Program-made: the position numbers and the translations under genes
Shown: positions 1 to 11,389 of the stretch, piece by piece
How the letters are laid out: each line of letters starts with the position of its first letter
How positions within the stretch are numbered: the stretch's first letter is position 1
Notes under the pieces: model-generated
What the model was told of the DNA's origin: nothing
The model's input: the letters and a program-made list of their open reading frames with translations, nothing else
Database searches by the model: none
Assembly: GCA_947095535.1 (NCBI GenBank)
Contig: OX352773.1
Span: 1,798,001 to 1,862,000 of the forward strand
Reading direction: 5' to 3'
DNA length: 64,000 nt
Origin: Poecilobothrus nobilitatus
Taxonomy: Eukaryota; Arthropoda; Insecta; Diptera; Dolichopodidae

Positions 1-1
1 T

Positions 2-316
2 AATCTTGGTGTAACTTTTGATCATAAACTTACATTTAATTCTCACATTAACAAGATCAAGATGCTAGGATTCATTAAAAGATGGTCAAGAGAATTTAAT
101 GACCTTAGTTTTTCCTATTCTGGAGTATACAAACCAAGTCTTTATATTATTGTTAGAATTGAAGCAATACAGAGAAAATTTCTTAGATTTCCTTTAAGAA
201 ATCTGAATTGGGCCAATCCATTAATATTGCTTCCATATGTTGATCGACTGAAACTATTTGACTTGAATACTTTAGAATCCAGAAGAACAGTGATGGGTAT
301 TATTTTTATTTTTTAA
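2..316 (+). pseudogene. LINE ORF2 C-terminal remnant
   Basis: The frame is open from base 2 and reads NLGVTFDHKLTFNSHIN, then LGFIKRWSREFNDL and later LRNLNWANPLILLPYVDRLK, the conserved region after the reverse transcriptase of jockey/CR1-like non-LTR retrotransposons. The part normally holding the SLVRSILEYG motif is damaged, and the reading stops at 316. It is cut by the left edge of the window, so the RT core would lie upstream. It resembles but does not match the larger LINE at 21.5-25.0 kb. Clade not resolved. Confidence 0.8.
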
Positions 317-583
317 GTATTTCTTTTCCCCGAAGGGAGGTGAGAATTTTCCAAAGACACCAAGAATTTCCGCCTTGGTAGTGTTAGATTTTTACTGTCT
401 AAACCCACCTCCCCCTTTACCCAATATAATGGGATGAAACCCTTACCGAACGCAGTATATTGGCTAGGGAGTAGGGATAGGAAAGGATAGGAAAATGAAT
501 ACGGAAACATTGAATTGGGAGTGGGATTGTAAGGAAACAATGAATCCGCCCATTAGTATTACTATTTTGCTAACAGTGACTAT
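317..583. other. Non-coding stretch, less AT-rich than its surroundings
   Basis: No convincing coding signal on either strand. The short minus-strand frame here has no recognisable motif. It may be 3' flank of the preceding LINE or an unrecognised repeat. Confidence 0.4.
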
Positions 584-820
584 AGCCGTTACAACAGTTA
601 CAACATGTAGTAGTATATAACACCTTACTACATGAGGTAATTATTGAAGGCAACCCTCACTGTCACTGTAGCGGGTGTTATTATTGGTATTAGCATTCTT
701 ATTAATATTATTATTATTTTACTACAGAGTCAGGACCATCAGTGGATTACAACGTGCAGCAGTATATAGCACCTTACTTACATGATATAGGTAGCCAAAG
801 ATAGCTGCACTGTAGCAACT
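584..820. repeat. Imperfect direct duplication, two copies about 165 bp apart
   Basis: The segment around 590-650 (ttacaac.., gtagtagtatata, caccttact, acatga.., then caccctcactgtcactgtagc-like text) recurs diverged around 750-815 (ttacaacgtgcagcag, tatatagcacctta, cttacatgata, then gctgcactgtagcaac). Origin unknown. Confidence 0.6.
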
Positions 821-1019
821 ATTATTATTATTATTATTACTATTATTGTTATTGTTACTATTATTATTATTGCTATTATATTATTACTATTATTATTATT
901 ATTATTACTATTATTATTATTATTATTACTATTATTATTACTATTATTATATTATTACTATTATTACTATTTTTATTAATATTATTATTGTTATTATTAT
1001 TATTATTATTATTACAACT
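821..1019. repeat. (ATT/ACT)n microsatellite
   Basis: About 200 bp of TTA/ATT triplets with ACT and GTT variants. It produces a spurious Leu/Tyr-rich open frame that is not a gene. Confidence 0.95.
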
Positions 1020-1079
1020 ATTAATTATGCGATATACATTATTACGATATAAAAGTACTACATATTTTTTTATTTATAT

Positions 1080-1152
1080 GACCTGATCGGTGTTTGAACC
1101 CAAAACCCTTCGATTGAAAGGTTGGCGTCTTAACCACTGCGCCATGAGTCAG
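1080..1152 (-). mobile_element. tRNA-like SINE head (SINE2 type)
   Basis: On the minus strand the sequence has an A box (TGGCGCAGTGGTTAAGACG) and a B-box-like GGTTCAAACAC about 35 bases later, the spacing of a tRNA-derived RNA polymerase III promoter. The anticodon-arm-like part (cctttcaatcgaaggg) matches the copy at 29908-29977 (cctttcatacgaaagg). Damaged B box and lack of a clean cloverleaf argue against a working tRNA gene. Confidence 0.65.
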
Positions 1153-1585
1153 ATAAAGTCAGATTAAAGTCAGACCACTGCGCCAAGTCAGATTTATTTT
1201 GTATCAGACATTTGCTTAAACCAAGCATCAGTTATGCTGTTCATTTAGTGAAATATCACAATTAACTGAAAAAGTCATCATTTACAAGGGTTAGTATGTT
1301 AGTATATTAGTTGTTAGTAAATGATGATACTTAGATATTAAATGAACTTAATACTTAATTTGGTCATTACCACTGCTATTAATTAATGTTAGTAATGATG
1401 TTAATGGTAATAAGAAACAAGAAAAAAGCAAAGAAACTAACATGCAAGTTAGATTAAAAATGAGAGACTAATCACGCAGACTACGAGAATTAACCATGCT
1501 CGCGTAAAGGCTGGCTCTCCGTGTTAATTTGTTAATGCTAATATCGAAGAGCTCAGACCTTGAGGTAGTCTCTCTAACTCAAGGT

Positions 1586-1951
1586 CTAACGCGAAATAGG
1601 CTCAAATTTTCCATAATCTGTAGAATGGTGTGACACATTAAAAAGCTCGACCAATCTAAAATTATTCAGATGTTCTCTAAACCTCATTTGTTCGCGAATA
1701 GAGAATAGACGGCGTGACTGGAGGGAGTTCAAATTAATCAAATTGCGTAAAGCGAAACGAAGAAATCTTTTTTGGACCGATTCAATACGTGAAATATCTA
1801 TATCGCGATATGGAGACTATAATTGGCTCGAGTATTCAAGTATGGGTCTTACATAAGTAGTAAAAAGTAGCTTAGTGATATAGGGATTAGAAAACTTTTT
1901 TGACCAACGCATAATAAATCCAAGAGTTGAGTTAGCTTTATTTATTATGGA
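1586..1951 (-). pseudogene. LINE ORF2 C-terminal remnant
   Basis: Minus-strand translation from 1951 reads ANSTLGFIMRWSKKFSNPY, LLFTTYVRPILEYSS, a stop, then SRIESVQKRFLRFALRNL, LQSRRLFSIREQMRFREHL and ends in a stop at 1586-1588. This is the conserved C-terminal region of jockey/CR1-like ORF2. One in-frame stop follows EYSSQL and a block is missing between ALRNL and LQSRR. About 100 bases of probable element 3' UTR follow towards 1465. It is a different subfamily from the fragment at 2-316. Confidence 0.85.
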
Positions 1952-1959
1952 GTAAAGAT

Positions 1960-4127
1960 AATAGAAAGAGAGCCAATTTCATATAAACTTTTTTACTATG
2001 AAATATTTATGAGAAAAATAAAATTTCTTCAGTCATTTGACAATATTAGGGAACATTTTACTACTTTACTCTATTTAAAAAGAGATTTTGTTTTGTTAAT
2101 AAATAATAATATATACAAACTTTTCGTAATAATATTATATACACACTCGTTTATACATATGTATATATATTTCCTAAAAAATAAAATTCTAAAACAAATA
2201 CACATACAATACACATGGCAATAATATATACACACGATATATAACCATTAAATATATATTTTCTAAAATATAAAATTTAAAAAATAAATACATATTCGTA
2301 TTTCGTATATGATTAGGCGAATCAAATTATAATATTATGATAAAATGCAAATGCATATGTATGTATGTATATGTATATCAGTTTATAGTTTACACTTTTT
2401 TTCTAGCAATATGTTTATTTTTTTTTTTTAAAAAAATTAAATTTGAACAACCCTCCCGAAAAGTTTTTCAAGAAAAAAATTTTTTAATTTTATATTTTGA
2501 AAATATGGAAAATTTCGGATGTTTCATAGGAACATAGTACAGGTCTGCCATAACTTAATACTTTTTTAAAAATAAAAAAAATGCTATATTTTTTAAAACT
2601 GCAAAATTTCTACTTCTAGTAAAAATCGTAAAATTATTCAAAATATTAGAAATTTTTATATGAGATTGTGGAAAAGGCAACATTGTTGATTAATGATTAT
2701 TGATTAGTGATTATATGTACATGCATTATCATATGAATCAATGCGGATTTCTGAATATTATATTATAATATGAGTTCGACTAATCATGTACATACGTATA
2801 TTTATTTTTTAAATTTTATATTTTAGAAAATATGTAATGGCTATGTATCGTGTGTATATAATGCCGCGTGCGCTGCTGTATTTGCTTTAAAATTTTATTC
2901 GAGTTAGTTATACGCATGATTGCATATATGCCATATTATATGATCTTTCAAACAAAGATTATAAAAATATAAGAAAAAAGGATGAAATATGGCATGAAAT
3001 TGGGATTGAGTTAAATGAAAATGTTAATAAATACGAAATATTTTTTGTAATTGTATTATTTTGTTATAAACATTGTGTAGTTCTCTAATTTAAAAAAATT
3101 ATGTCTTTTTTAGCTGATGATTGATGATGATTTACTTCTTCTGACAAAGTATTCTTTTTCATGGGGAAGGCCACAAATTGAATATGTTTCTATTCCCAAA
3201 CTCTCTTCTTTTTATAACAAAAAATAGTGTGGGTCTTAATTCCAATTCAAAAAGGAATTAACGTCTACGGACTTTAATTTCTAAAGTTTTGGAATTAAAG
3301 CCCGCGGACTTTATTTCCTCGGCCGTTCTGCTCCTGCCCCTAATTTAACGTCCAATTTAGCTAAATATTTGAACAGGTTAAGGAACAGATTTGTTGCTGC
3401 AAAATTATATGCTAATATTTTGACTACTTATAAAAGCTAGATATCTGAAATTTTGTAAAAGTTGATCAACAGTATGGCAAAAATATTTCTAAAATATTAG
3501 TAAAATATGTTTACGCTGAGAGTCATTAGTACACGTTGCAAAAAGAAGAAGGTAAGCTAGGAAAATGGCGATATTAAGGATAATTAATAAAGAAAATAGA
3601 AGAATGTGGGGAATGTACTAATATAATTGATTAAATGTATTAGTAGAACTTATCTCAATTAACTCGCATTCAATTACTACATGAGACAGCACGAAACCTT
3701 ATCACATCATATGTAGAATTATTTAAATTTTTATTTATTTATTAATTTTCATTACATGCAAAACGATAACCTGTTTGAGTTTGCAAAGTCTTCTACTTTT
3801 TTTGATATGCTTTACAATAAAATTTATTACAAAAGATTAATATTATTGAAGAAAATATATTTAATAAAGACAATTACTAATAAATAAATTAATAAAAAAT
3901 GAATAAAATTGAATAAATTGTTATAGAAATAAAAATTAGATTTAAATTTAAATTCTCTAGATATTCTATCCGACATTTTTATTTATTTTACTGCTTAAAT
4001 ATTTATTTATTTTACTACTTATACATAGTTTTTAGTTAGTGTTTTTTTCCAGAATTAAATATTTAAAAAATATACCCAAAATTGTTTCTGATTTCATAAA
4101 TGATTATATTATTTTATTTTATTATAG
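1960..4127. other. Intronic AT-rich DNA without a gene
   Basis: Low-complexity AT-rich DNA with short ATGTAT runs near 2155 and 2360. A less AT-rich patch at 3245-3330 holds an imperfect direct repeat (ggaattaacgtctacggact and ggaattaaagcccgcggact). Its last bases are the polypyrimidine tract and AG acceptor of the spondin exon. No exon of the upstream part of Spondin_N could be recognised here. Confidence 0.6.
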
Positions 4128-4349
4128 CTATGTATTGGTGGGTCATGGTTAGACACAGTTACTGTTGAAATGGAACCATTAGACGCTGGAACTGATAATG
4201 GTTTTACATTTACAGCACCGAATTGGCCAACAGAACCACAAGGAGTTATTTATAGAATAACATCAAGATATCCAGCACATCCCGCTGGTAGCTTTTTCTA
4301 TCCAAAAAGCAAAAGATTACCACCGATAGCAACATTTCAATTTATAAAG
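4128..4349 (+). CDS. Spondin-family gene, exon with the end of the Spondin_N domain
   Basis: This 222-base exon (74 codons, phase 0 at both ends) follows a T-rich tract ending in TATAG and precedes a GT donor at 4350 (AAG|GTTTAG). It reads LCIGGSWLDTVTVEMEPLDA, then GTDNGFTFTAPNWPTEPQG, YRITSRYPAHPAGSFFYP and RLPPIATFQFIK. The DAGTD-G-TF and PP.A blocks mark the C-terminal part of the Spondin_N domain of secreted matrix proteins. The nearest type is spondin-2/mindin, in flies M-spondin (mspo), an extracellular matrix protein at muscle attachment sites. Preceding exons are not visible. An apparent extra V-stop past the donor is intronic. Family assignment is firm; which fly paralogue is inference. 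Confidence 0.9.
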
Positions 4350-4449
4350 GTTTAGTAACATTTTTATTACTTTTATTTTATTTTGTTCTTATTTTATAGC
4401 TTTACAATCTTATAAACTAACCGCTAAAATTTAAATTCATGGATCTTGT

Positions 4450-4870
4450 TTAATTTGTGCAAAATAACATTTACTTGCGACCGGAATTTTTTTAAGTAAT
4501 ACGATTATGGTATCATCGTTCTAACGATGTGTCATAGTCCCCCAGACCATAACGTGGGACACAATAAAATCTCTTGTAATAAAGCCTTTAAAGCTTTATT
4601 TCATATTTAACTTATTGCAAAATAAGTTCTCATTTCCGAAAGTCATTCGAATGTGAAACAAGGTCTTTAGGCTTTAGTACTCAATTAAAAGATTTGTATA
4701 ATATGATTAATATCATTACATGATTAGCGAGTCAATGCATATATTTTGGTGCCCTGTAATGAAGTCATAACAAAATAAAGCCTTTCGCTAGTATTTTTCA
4801 TTCGAATGCAAAATAAAGCCATATTTCGCGTAAGGCCTTATTTCTCATTCGAATGCAGTAACCTCCACTC
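4450..4870. repeat. Intronic repeat with three copies of a 10-bp palindrome
   Basis: The palindrome CATTCGAATG occurs at 4644-4653, 4799-4808 and 4846-4855, with AATAAAGCC or AAGGCCTTATTT text next to it. AATAAAGCC also starts an inverted pair near 4580-4602 (aaagcctttaaagcttt). This looks like the subterminal repeats of a DNA-transposon derivative, but no terminal repeats or target duplication were found. Confidence 0.45.
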
Positions 4871-5220
4871 TTTTAGATATTTTGTTATTGAAATATGTAT
4901 GTAGAACAATAATTAGGAAGAGCGTTAGAGTTGAAGTCAATTGAAATACAATCAAATAAAATACAGTCAACTGAAATATAGTCTTGTGATAGTAACTCCG
5001 GATTAACGAATTCTAAGTCTGTTCTTACAACTAATTGAACTGTTCAACCTAGTGAGACCTTTTACTCTTGCTTATTCTCACACATGTATAAATTTTAAAG
5101 TCAGTTTGTTGAACCATAAACCCCAAAAGGCTTTTGTTTTAAAAAAGAATTGTGTATATTTTTTATTTTACAGTAACTTTTTAACTTTAACTACATATAC
5201 ACACTTAAAAAATGTAAAAA

Positions 5221-6395
5221 CGAAGAAGAATACAGTTGCCCTTGTCAACTCTTAAATATCCGTACGAATCCATTACAATGTCTATAACTATGATTATAAT
5301 ATTATCTTTTTAATTTTTCATTATTTTAAAATAATTTGGGTGAGTTTTATAATTTCTGCAACTATGGTTTGCTTATAGTACCATTTAATACTAAGAGGCA
5401 ATATGTACGTATGTATATTAATTTATACTTACTACAAAATAGCAAATTAATATGTACATATAATGCATATACATATTATATAAAATGGTATATTATATAT
5501 CACCATTCATCACAATATTTCTTTAAAAATATTTCATTCATAGAATAATTTGCTCTAAGTATAATAAAATACGTATAATAGTAAGTAAGCCGCTACATAT
5601 ACATATTTATATACATACATATGTATGTATATCTTTACACTCTTATTGTATTCATTAAAATAACATAGGTATACGATATGTACATAAACATAAATAAAAA
5701 TGTATGTATACCAATATTATATATAAAATATAAATTCTTTAAACAACCGTTATATTATTTTATTTATTTCAATTTTTTTGTATTACACATCATCCTCAAC
5801 AATTTTTATTATTAATAGATACAAAAGCACAAAAAAACAAAAACCCCATATAAATTCTTGTCATTCAGAAAAAAGTTTTTATAAGAAAATAAATATTTTT
5901 TTATAAAAATTTAATGCATTTCTCTACCACATAAATGTGGACAGGAAATTACACAGTCTTTCCTGTTCAGGCGTGACTGTAAATGTCGTAAGGGGGAATA
6001 ACTCCTACGACGTGTGTGGGATTCGAAGCCACACTCCCTTTGTGTTTACAGCGTATTTTATACGCTCTTACCCACTAGACCACCGAAGCCCCAATAAGAA
6101 AATTATATATGTATGTATGTATATATTATTAAGAAAAGTTATTAATAGAAATAAAAATATAATGTTGGAGTTTTAATTTTTGCATATTACTTCAAAGAAA
6201 TTTGGACAGGTGTCCTAGTTATAGGTGTTTAAAAATAGGGAAGTTTTAGTTTTCGATCCCTTACAGCTCCTAAACAGTGGGAAGACACGAATGAAGACAC
6301 CGTATGACACAAGTATATATTTATTATATGTATATATTTGTACAGCCCATAAAAGCAGCTATCGTTTAGCGTTTTCAGATTCAGATATACATTAT
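5221..6395 (+). mobile_element. Repeat family B, copy 1, 3'-truncated
   Basis: Begins cgaagaagaatacagttg with a hairpin-forming end and a degraded subTIR (atatccgtacga). The body (tataatttctgcaactatgg, the ggtgtttaaaaataggg and ccttacagctcctaaac blocks) matches the full copy at 18529-20122. It is broken by a SINE at 5891-6093 and ends near 6395, where an unrelated gggaggcgcccg repeat begins. Confidence 0.75.
5891..6093 (-). mobile_element. SINE1, complete copy with 10-bp target duplication
   Basis: The minus strand starts with a tRNA-like head: A box GGTCTAGTGGGTAAGAGCG and B box GGCTTCGAATCCC. A body follows with a stable hairpin (GTCGTAGGAG / CCCTTACGAC) and a conserved tail (cctgtccacatttatgtgg) ending in A/T-rich sequence. 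The insertion is flanked by exact ataagaaaat at 5881-5890 and 6094-6103, the product of LINE-driven retroposition. Other copies lie at 46989-47162 and 32674-32735. Confidence 0.9.
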
Positions 6396-6500
6396 AGAAC
6401 GGGAGGCGCCCGTAATCCTGCTTTACCAAATCCCGCTAAGACAAAATCCCGTTATAGTTAAAAATCCCGCTTTCCTTATGGAAATCCTGCTTTTTTTAAT
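6396..6500. repeat. Fragment with repeated AAATCCCGC motifs
   Basis: Starts gggaggcgcccgtaatcc and carries AATCC(C/T)GC four to five times at short spacing (aaatcccgctaa, aaatcccgttat, aaatcccgcttt, gaaatcctgc). The pattern resembles the AAATCCCAAA arrays at 47470, 55530, 55880 and 63215. Confidence 0.5.
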
Positions 6501-6544
6501 TTTTCCTTTTTCTTTTGTTTTTTATTACAGGAACAAATTATAAG

Positions 6545-6780
6545 AAAAAACTCCGGTGCTTAAAATGCTGTAAAAAATTTTTTTAGCGTGATGTCTGTCG
6601 GTATGTGTGTTTAGGTATGTCTGTGGGCACTTGTACAGCCTAAACGACTGAGCGGAATTTTTTGAAATTTTATATTTAAGGTTTTGACGGATTGATAATA
6701 TTTTGGAGCAATTCGGACAACTGGAAGTAGTAGGTTGCAATAATCATTTTTAAGTTTTTTACGAATATTTTGTAACAGAA
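6545..6780. repeat. Fly-type repeat fragment (family F)
   Basis: Contains gtctgtcggtatgtgtg, gcctaaacgactgagcggaa, gaaattttatatttaagg and gttttgacggattg. A GTCTGTC run followed by a 'gact..' and 'gaaatttta' block is the same order as the core of families A-C. Only one copy in the window, so boundaries are unknown. Confidence 0.4.
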
Positions 6781-7165
6781 AAATATTATGACAAAAATTA
6801 TTAAGAAAAATTTTTTACACAAGTAAAGAGCAACAACTTTGCCATAGAACATATTTTGCTCCGACTATAATTTTTTTTTTAAGTTCAAATTTTCATGAAT
6901 CATGAAAGTCATGAATTTATATGAACAAATTTTCTTGTTTTTTTTTTTTAAATCTATCTTCCTATCTGAAAATTTATATATGTATATATATCTATGCATA
7001 TTATTCTCTTGTTGATGACGCAAAATTCAAACTGTAAAATTTTTGTTAGCAGATTTAATATTAATCTTATGTTTGTTTTGTACCTATTTGTTTACAGTTT
7101 TTATTATTTTTTACTTCTAACATTTTTGAATGAAAAAAAAAAAATCATGCACCTACATACATACA

Positions 7166-8778
7166 TAGTGATGAAAACTCGAAGGAAATTTCCCATTTCT
7201 AAGGAAATTTGAAACTGAAAAGGGAAAAAAGAAATCCGTTTTGTAAAAGGAAAAAAATCTGTCCGAAATAAGGGAATTTTTTTAAATATTGCATTTTAAT
7301 TTTTAACATTACATTTTATTTAAAATGATATTATTTTACTTCTTATATTGAATAAGAATTTCAAAGTAAATGTGAAATATGATTAAAAATGTAGCAAGTG
7401 GCAAATATAAGTAATTTTGCTATAGTCTAGTGGTAAATTTTGGTAACTTTAAATTATTGATATTGAAATTTAAAATGATATAAGATATTTGTTCATAATA
7501 ATATCACCGTATAATTGCTAACTGCCTTTAAATAAATAAGTCTACAAATCAATTATAAAATCAAATTAAAAACAATTATCGAAGAAATATGAGATGAAAA
7601 TAGTGACCACAGTAATCATTCACCAAAGAAAAAGGAATTTTATAAAAAAAAATATGTATGTTGCAAATTGGGAAAAAATGTCCAGTCCATAGCTCACTAA
7701 AAGCGAAAAAGGTAAGTTTCATTACTTTTGTAGCGTATGTAATTGTGATGGCGTGGCTGGGCTTACTGAAATTACAAAACACTCATTAAGTAAAAAAATA
7801 CATTAGTACAATAAACTCTTTAAAAAATCAAAAAACCCTTGCCATCAGCTTTCAAGAATCTGAACGAGCACAAAATGAAGTAAAAGAAATTGAGTTAGTC
7901 TTAAGTTCGTTTCTTGTAGAACATAATTTATCATTTACTACTATGCCACACTTAATTTCTTTGTCTAAAAGGATTGCAAGTTATTCAAAAAATGCAATTA
8001 ATGAAGTTGGTTCTAGTCGAATAAAAGCGAAAATGATAATTAAATATGTATTGGGCGAAGAAAGAAAACAAGAACTAATATCATTTTTAAAATGTAATAA
8101 ATTTTCCATTATTTGTGATGAATCGGCCGATAGATATTGTATTAAGCAATTAGCTATTATTACAAGATTAGTCAATAAAAATTTTTGTATTAAAGATCAG
8201 TTTTATGTTTTAATTGAAGTGGAAGATGCTTCAGCTGAAGGTTTATACAATTTAATAAAAGATTAATTTAAAAATAATGGAATACCGTATGAAAAAAATG
8301 TAAATTTGAGTTTAAAGTTTTTCAAGAATTATGGTCATTAAAACTAAATAAAATGTTACAACCAGCTGCAAACAGGTTGGTTATCTTTAATTGAGTGTGT
8401 GAAAGTTATTAATAAACACTATATGGCATTAAAGTCATATTTCGCAGTTCAAACAAACATAGACCAAGATCTTCTGCTAAAAATATATTTCTTCATCTAG
8501 ATAATCCAATTACTACATTATACTTAACATTCTTGGAATATATATTACCATATTTTGTTAACATAAATTTAGAAATGAAAAGCCAGGATGTGAAACTGCA
8601 TGTACTAGCACAAAGAATTGAAGTATTTCAAAGAACTTTTTTAAATTTTTATATGAAACCTGAACTGGTAACAATTATAGATATAGAGAATATTGATTTC
8701 AAAAATCCTCAGAATTTTTTAGAATTAAAAGATTTATATTTAGGAGGTAAAGTTGCAGCTAAAGAATTTATCAACTGA
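7166..8778 (+). pseudogene. Decayed hAT transposon with BED finger and transposase
   Basis: The left end near 7166 (tagtgatgaaaactcgaagg) looks like a hAT terminus. A BED-like zinc finger at 7708-7803 reads FHYFCSVCNCDGV then TEITKHSLSKKIH (C-x2-C, H-x6-H). From 7829 the frame gives ERAQNEVKEIELVLSSFL, EHNLSFTTMPHLISLSKRI, then FSIICDESADRYCIKQLAII and FYVLIEVEDASAEGLYNLI. CDES(T)D is the hAT motif with the first catalytic aspartate. A stop at 8264 and shifts follow. A last block at 8533-8778 reads FLNFYMKPELV, DFKNPQNFLELKDLYLGGKV. The C-terminal dimerisation domain and right end are lost. Not functional. Confidence 0.8.
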
Positions 8779-8787
8779 GTTCGGGTT

Positions 8788-9268
8788 CAAAAACTGAGAA
8801 TTCCCTATTTTTAAACACCTGTAACTTGAACACCTTTTCAAATTTTTTTTGAAGTAATACATAAAAATTAAAGCTTCAACATTATACTTTTATTTCTGTT
8901 AGGAACTTTGCTAAATAACATAGGGTTACCTTAAAATTGACGAAATGTGACTTGATTTTTTCGAACAAATGTCTTCAACGATTTTTTTTAATTTTTTTAC
9001 TCGATAATTTAAAATTGTTTAGGATGATGATGCGTAGTACAAAAAAAAGTTAAGTAAATAAAAAATTACCGGTTGCTTGAAGAGTATATTTTTATATGAT
9101 ATTGGTATTTACATATTGTATATGTCAGTCATGAATGGATGATGTATAATAACAATTTTGATATACATATGTATTAAGCGCTGTATGTACATGTTTTATT
9201 GGATTTATAAGAAATTATTCTATGAACGAAAGATTTTTAAAGAAGTAATGTGGCGAAGGTGATATATA
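8788..9268 (-). mobile_element. Repeat family B, copy 2, left part (interrupted by Tc1)
   Basis: Reverse-oriented B interior: ccctatttttaaacacctg, then gaagtaatacataaaaatt and a block ending gaagtaatgtggcgaagg. The B sequence resumes after the Tc1-like element at 11718 (tgaataatgcatattaatat), matching 28120-28210 in the copy at 27640-28487. Confidence 0.75.
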
Positions 9269-9639
9269 CAGTCATTTTCAATATTATTTACACACTACCA
9301 AATTATGTTGGGACTATGAACTGAAATCAAAATATCTTCTACAATTTTTATCAAATAGAACTCAAATTTAATTTGTAAATTCTTTACTATTTTTTCAACA
9401 ATTCAAAAAAAGGACAACAAAAAAAAGTTTAAAAACAAAAAAATTACAAACAAAACAAAAATTTCAAAATTATTTGCAGACTTGTTAAGTGTTTCAATAT
9501 TATTTACACATCGTAATAAAAAAATAAAAAAAATGTAATTCTGGGAACTAAGCAGGCATGTGTGCTATATCAGCTAACTTATTTATTGAAATAGAGATTT
9601 TACATCCATTCGAGTTTTATTTTTTATCGTAATCAGGTA

Positions 9640-11389
9640 ATTTAAAAAGAATAAAAATACCACGAAGTAAAGAATTAAATTTGGAAACACGTTTGCTGAT
9701 TTTAAAAGTGGAATTTCAGCTGCTGAGATTTCAAAAACATACAAATGTCACAAGCGTACGGTTTATTATCAACTTTCCAAAAAAACTAATAAACAAGTAA
9801 ATGTAACAGAAAGTCGATGCAACCGACTTATTAATACCCTACACCTGAATAATTCTAATTAAATTAAGAATCCATAAGTTTTTGGCAGCTGCTTGAACTT
9901 TTTCCCTTTTTTTCCTTATTCAACTCGAATTTCAGGAACGAGGCATCCTATAATAACCTTACACAAAAATTTAAACTTTCTATCTTTATTAATTTCAAAG
10001 ATATGTTTGTTAGCCCTTAGGAAGCGTGTGTCAGGTACCCGAATTGCCACTCCAATTTATCAAAACCATCTCAGGGACATAAAGAAAACATGCCAGAACA
10101 CTATTGCACTAAATTTAAAGGTTCTACTTTTGTTGGTTTTGGAGATATGCTCGTTTCCTCTTGTGCTTGTTCGCAACTTTCCAAAATGGTTTAAATTCTC
10201 TCAAATGTCAGAAAAGGAAACATAACAGAACACCCTTGTACTAAAATTAAAGGTTCTATCTTTGTTGGTTAAGGAGATATACTCGCTTTCTTTGGAGTTT
10301 GTTCGGAAACTTCCAAGATCCGAATCCATAGACCAAATTCTCCTAAATTTCTGATTTTGTCCAGATTCGAACTTAGTCTTCCTTTCGTAATTAGTAACCT
10401 ACTATATAAATTTCATCAAGATAGCTTTACTAGATTTTGAGTTATAGTGCAGGAGGTGATCCTGATTCAGAATATATATACGTGTCCATATGTAACTCGC
10501 TTCCATTTGGTGGTTACAAACTCTATACCAAAATTTAATATACCCTATACTTTAGGAGTAGGGTATAAAAAGCCTTCTAAATGTACCTGGAAGAAGCAGA
10601 AAAAGGGTGGCAAATGAGAAAGAAGATAATTATATTTTTGGATATGTAAAGAGAAATTCGACCGAAAGGTTGAGCAATATTCAAAAAAATGTTAACCGTA
10701 ACAAAAAGAAAGAAATAAGCAAAACCACAACTTGGAGAAGGCTCAAAGAAAAGAAAATTAAAGCGTATGTGTCTCGAAAACAACCTTACATTTCTCCTAA
10801 ACACCAAACACTTGGGTTAGAATTTGTTTTGGTGTATAAAAATAAACCTAAAGAATTTTGGAGGCGTATATTGTGGACGACCGAAACAGCTGTTTCATTA
10901 GATAGGACCTATGATAAGCGCTTTTATCATTCCCACGCAAGTGAAAGGAACAAACGAGCTGTAAATATCCCAACGCGTCATTCAAATGGAGGAAAAATCA
11001 TTTTGTGGGGATGTGTTTCTTATAATGGTTTTGGTCTACTTGTCGCATGGCCAGCCGAGTATTTGCATATTCTGAATGATGTTGCACTTATTGCAGCTAC
11101 CGAAATGATTGACCAGGATTTTATTTTCCAACATGATAATGCTCCCATTCATAAAGCAAGATGCATAACGCAATTTTTATCGGATGTTGAACAAAATGTG
11201 TTAAAATTAGCTCCACAGAGTCCTGTTCTTAACATAATAGAAAATGTTTGGCATAAGATGAAGTCTACAATTCCTCAAAAAATTTCAAAATTAAAACATG
11301 AGGCACATGTTGACACTTTGAAGGCTTGGAATGAAATAGACCTCCAAATGTTAAGAAATTTAGTAGACTCCATGCTGAAACGTCTTTAA
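9640..11389 (+). pseudogene. Tc1-like transposase, split by a family A insertion
   Basis: The N-terminal helix-turn-helix lies before the insertion (SGISAAEISKTYKCHKRTVY, near 9700-9775). Coding resumes after it with PGRSRKRVANEKEDNYIF at about 10586 and stays open to 11389. The catalytic core is recognisable: WRRILWTTETAV, ILWGCVSYNGFG, FIFQHDNAPIHKA and QSPVLNIIENVWHKMK. The usual first catalytic Asp (SDE) is replaced by Thr (TTE); the second Asp (HDN) and the Glu (IEN) remain. The family's D in SPDLNP is V. Both the insertion and the missing Asp make it inactive. An overlapping minus-strand frame is a shadow. Confidence 0.88.
9792..10570 (+). mobile_element. Repeat family A, copy 1 (about two body units)
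   Basis: Starts with aagtaaatgtaacag, a hairpin AAGTCG/CGACTT (9811-9816, 9824-9829) and subTIR ATACCCTAC (9834-9842). It ends with GTAGGGTAT (10558-10566), an exact inverted match. The body carries about two units of the repeat that forms the 147-bp array at 60.7-61.5 kb. A fly-type core (gattttgagttatagtgcag) lies near the right end. It interrupts the Tc1-like transposase. Its apparent open frame is repeat-borne. Confidence 0.8.

Noticed and set aside
846..1052. Open frame of Leu and Tyr runs
   Set aside because: Translation of the ATT/ACT microsatellite, with no protein signal.
9893..10225. 110-residue forward frame
   Set aside because: Lies within family A and is a translation of its body units.
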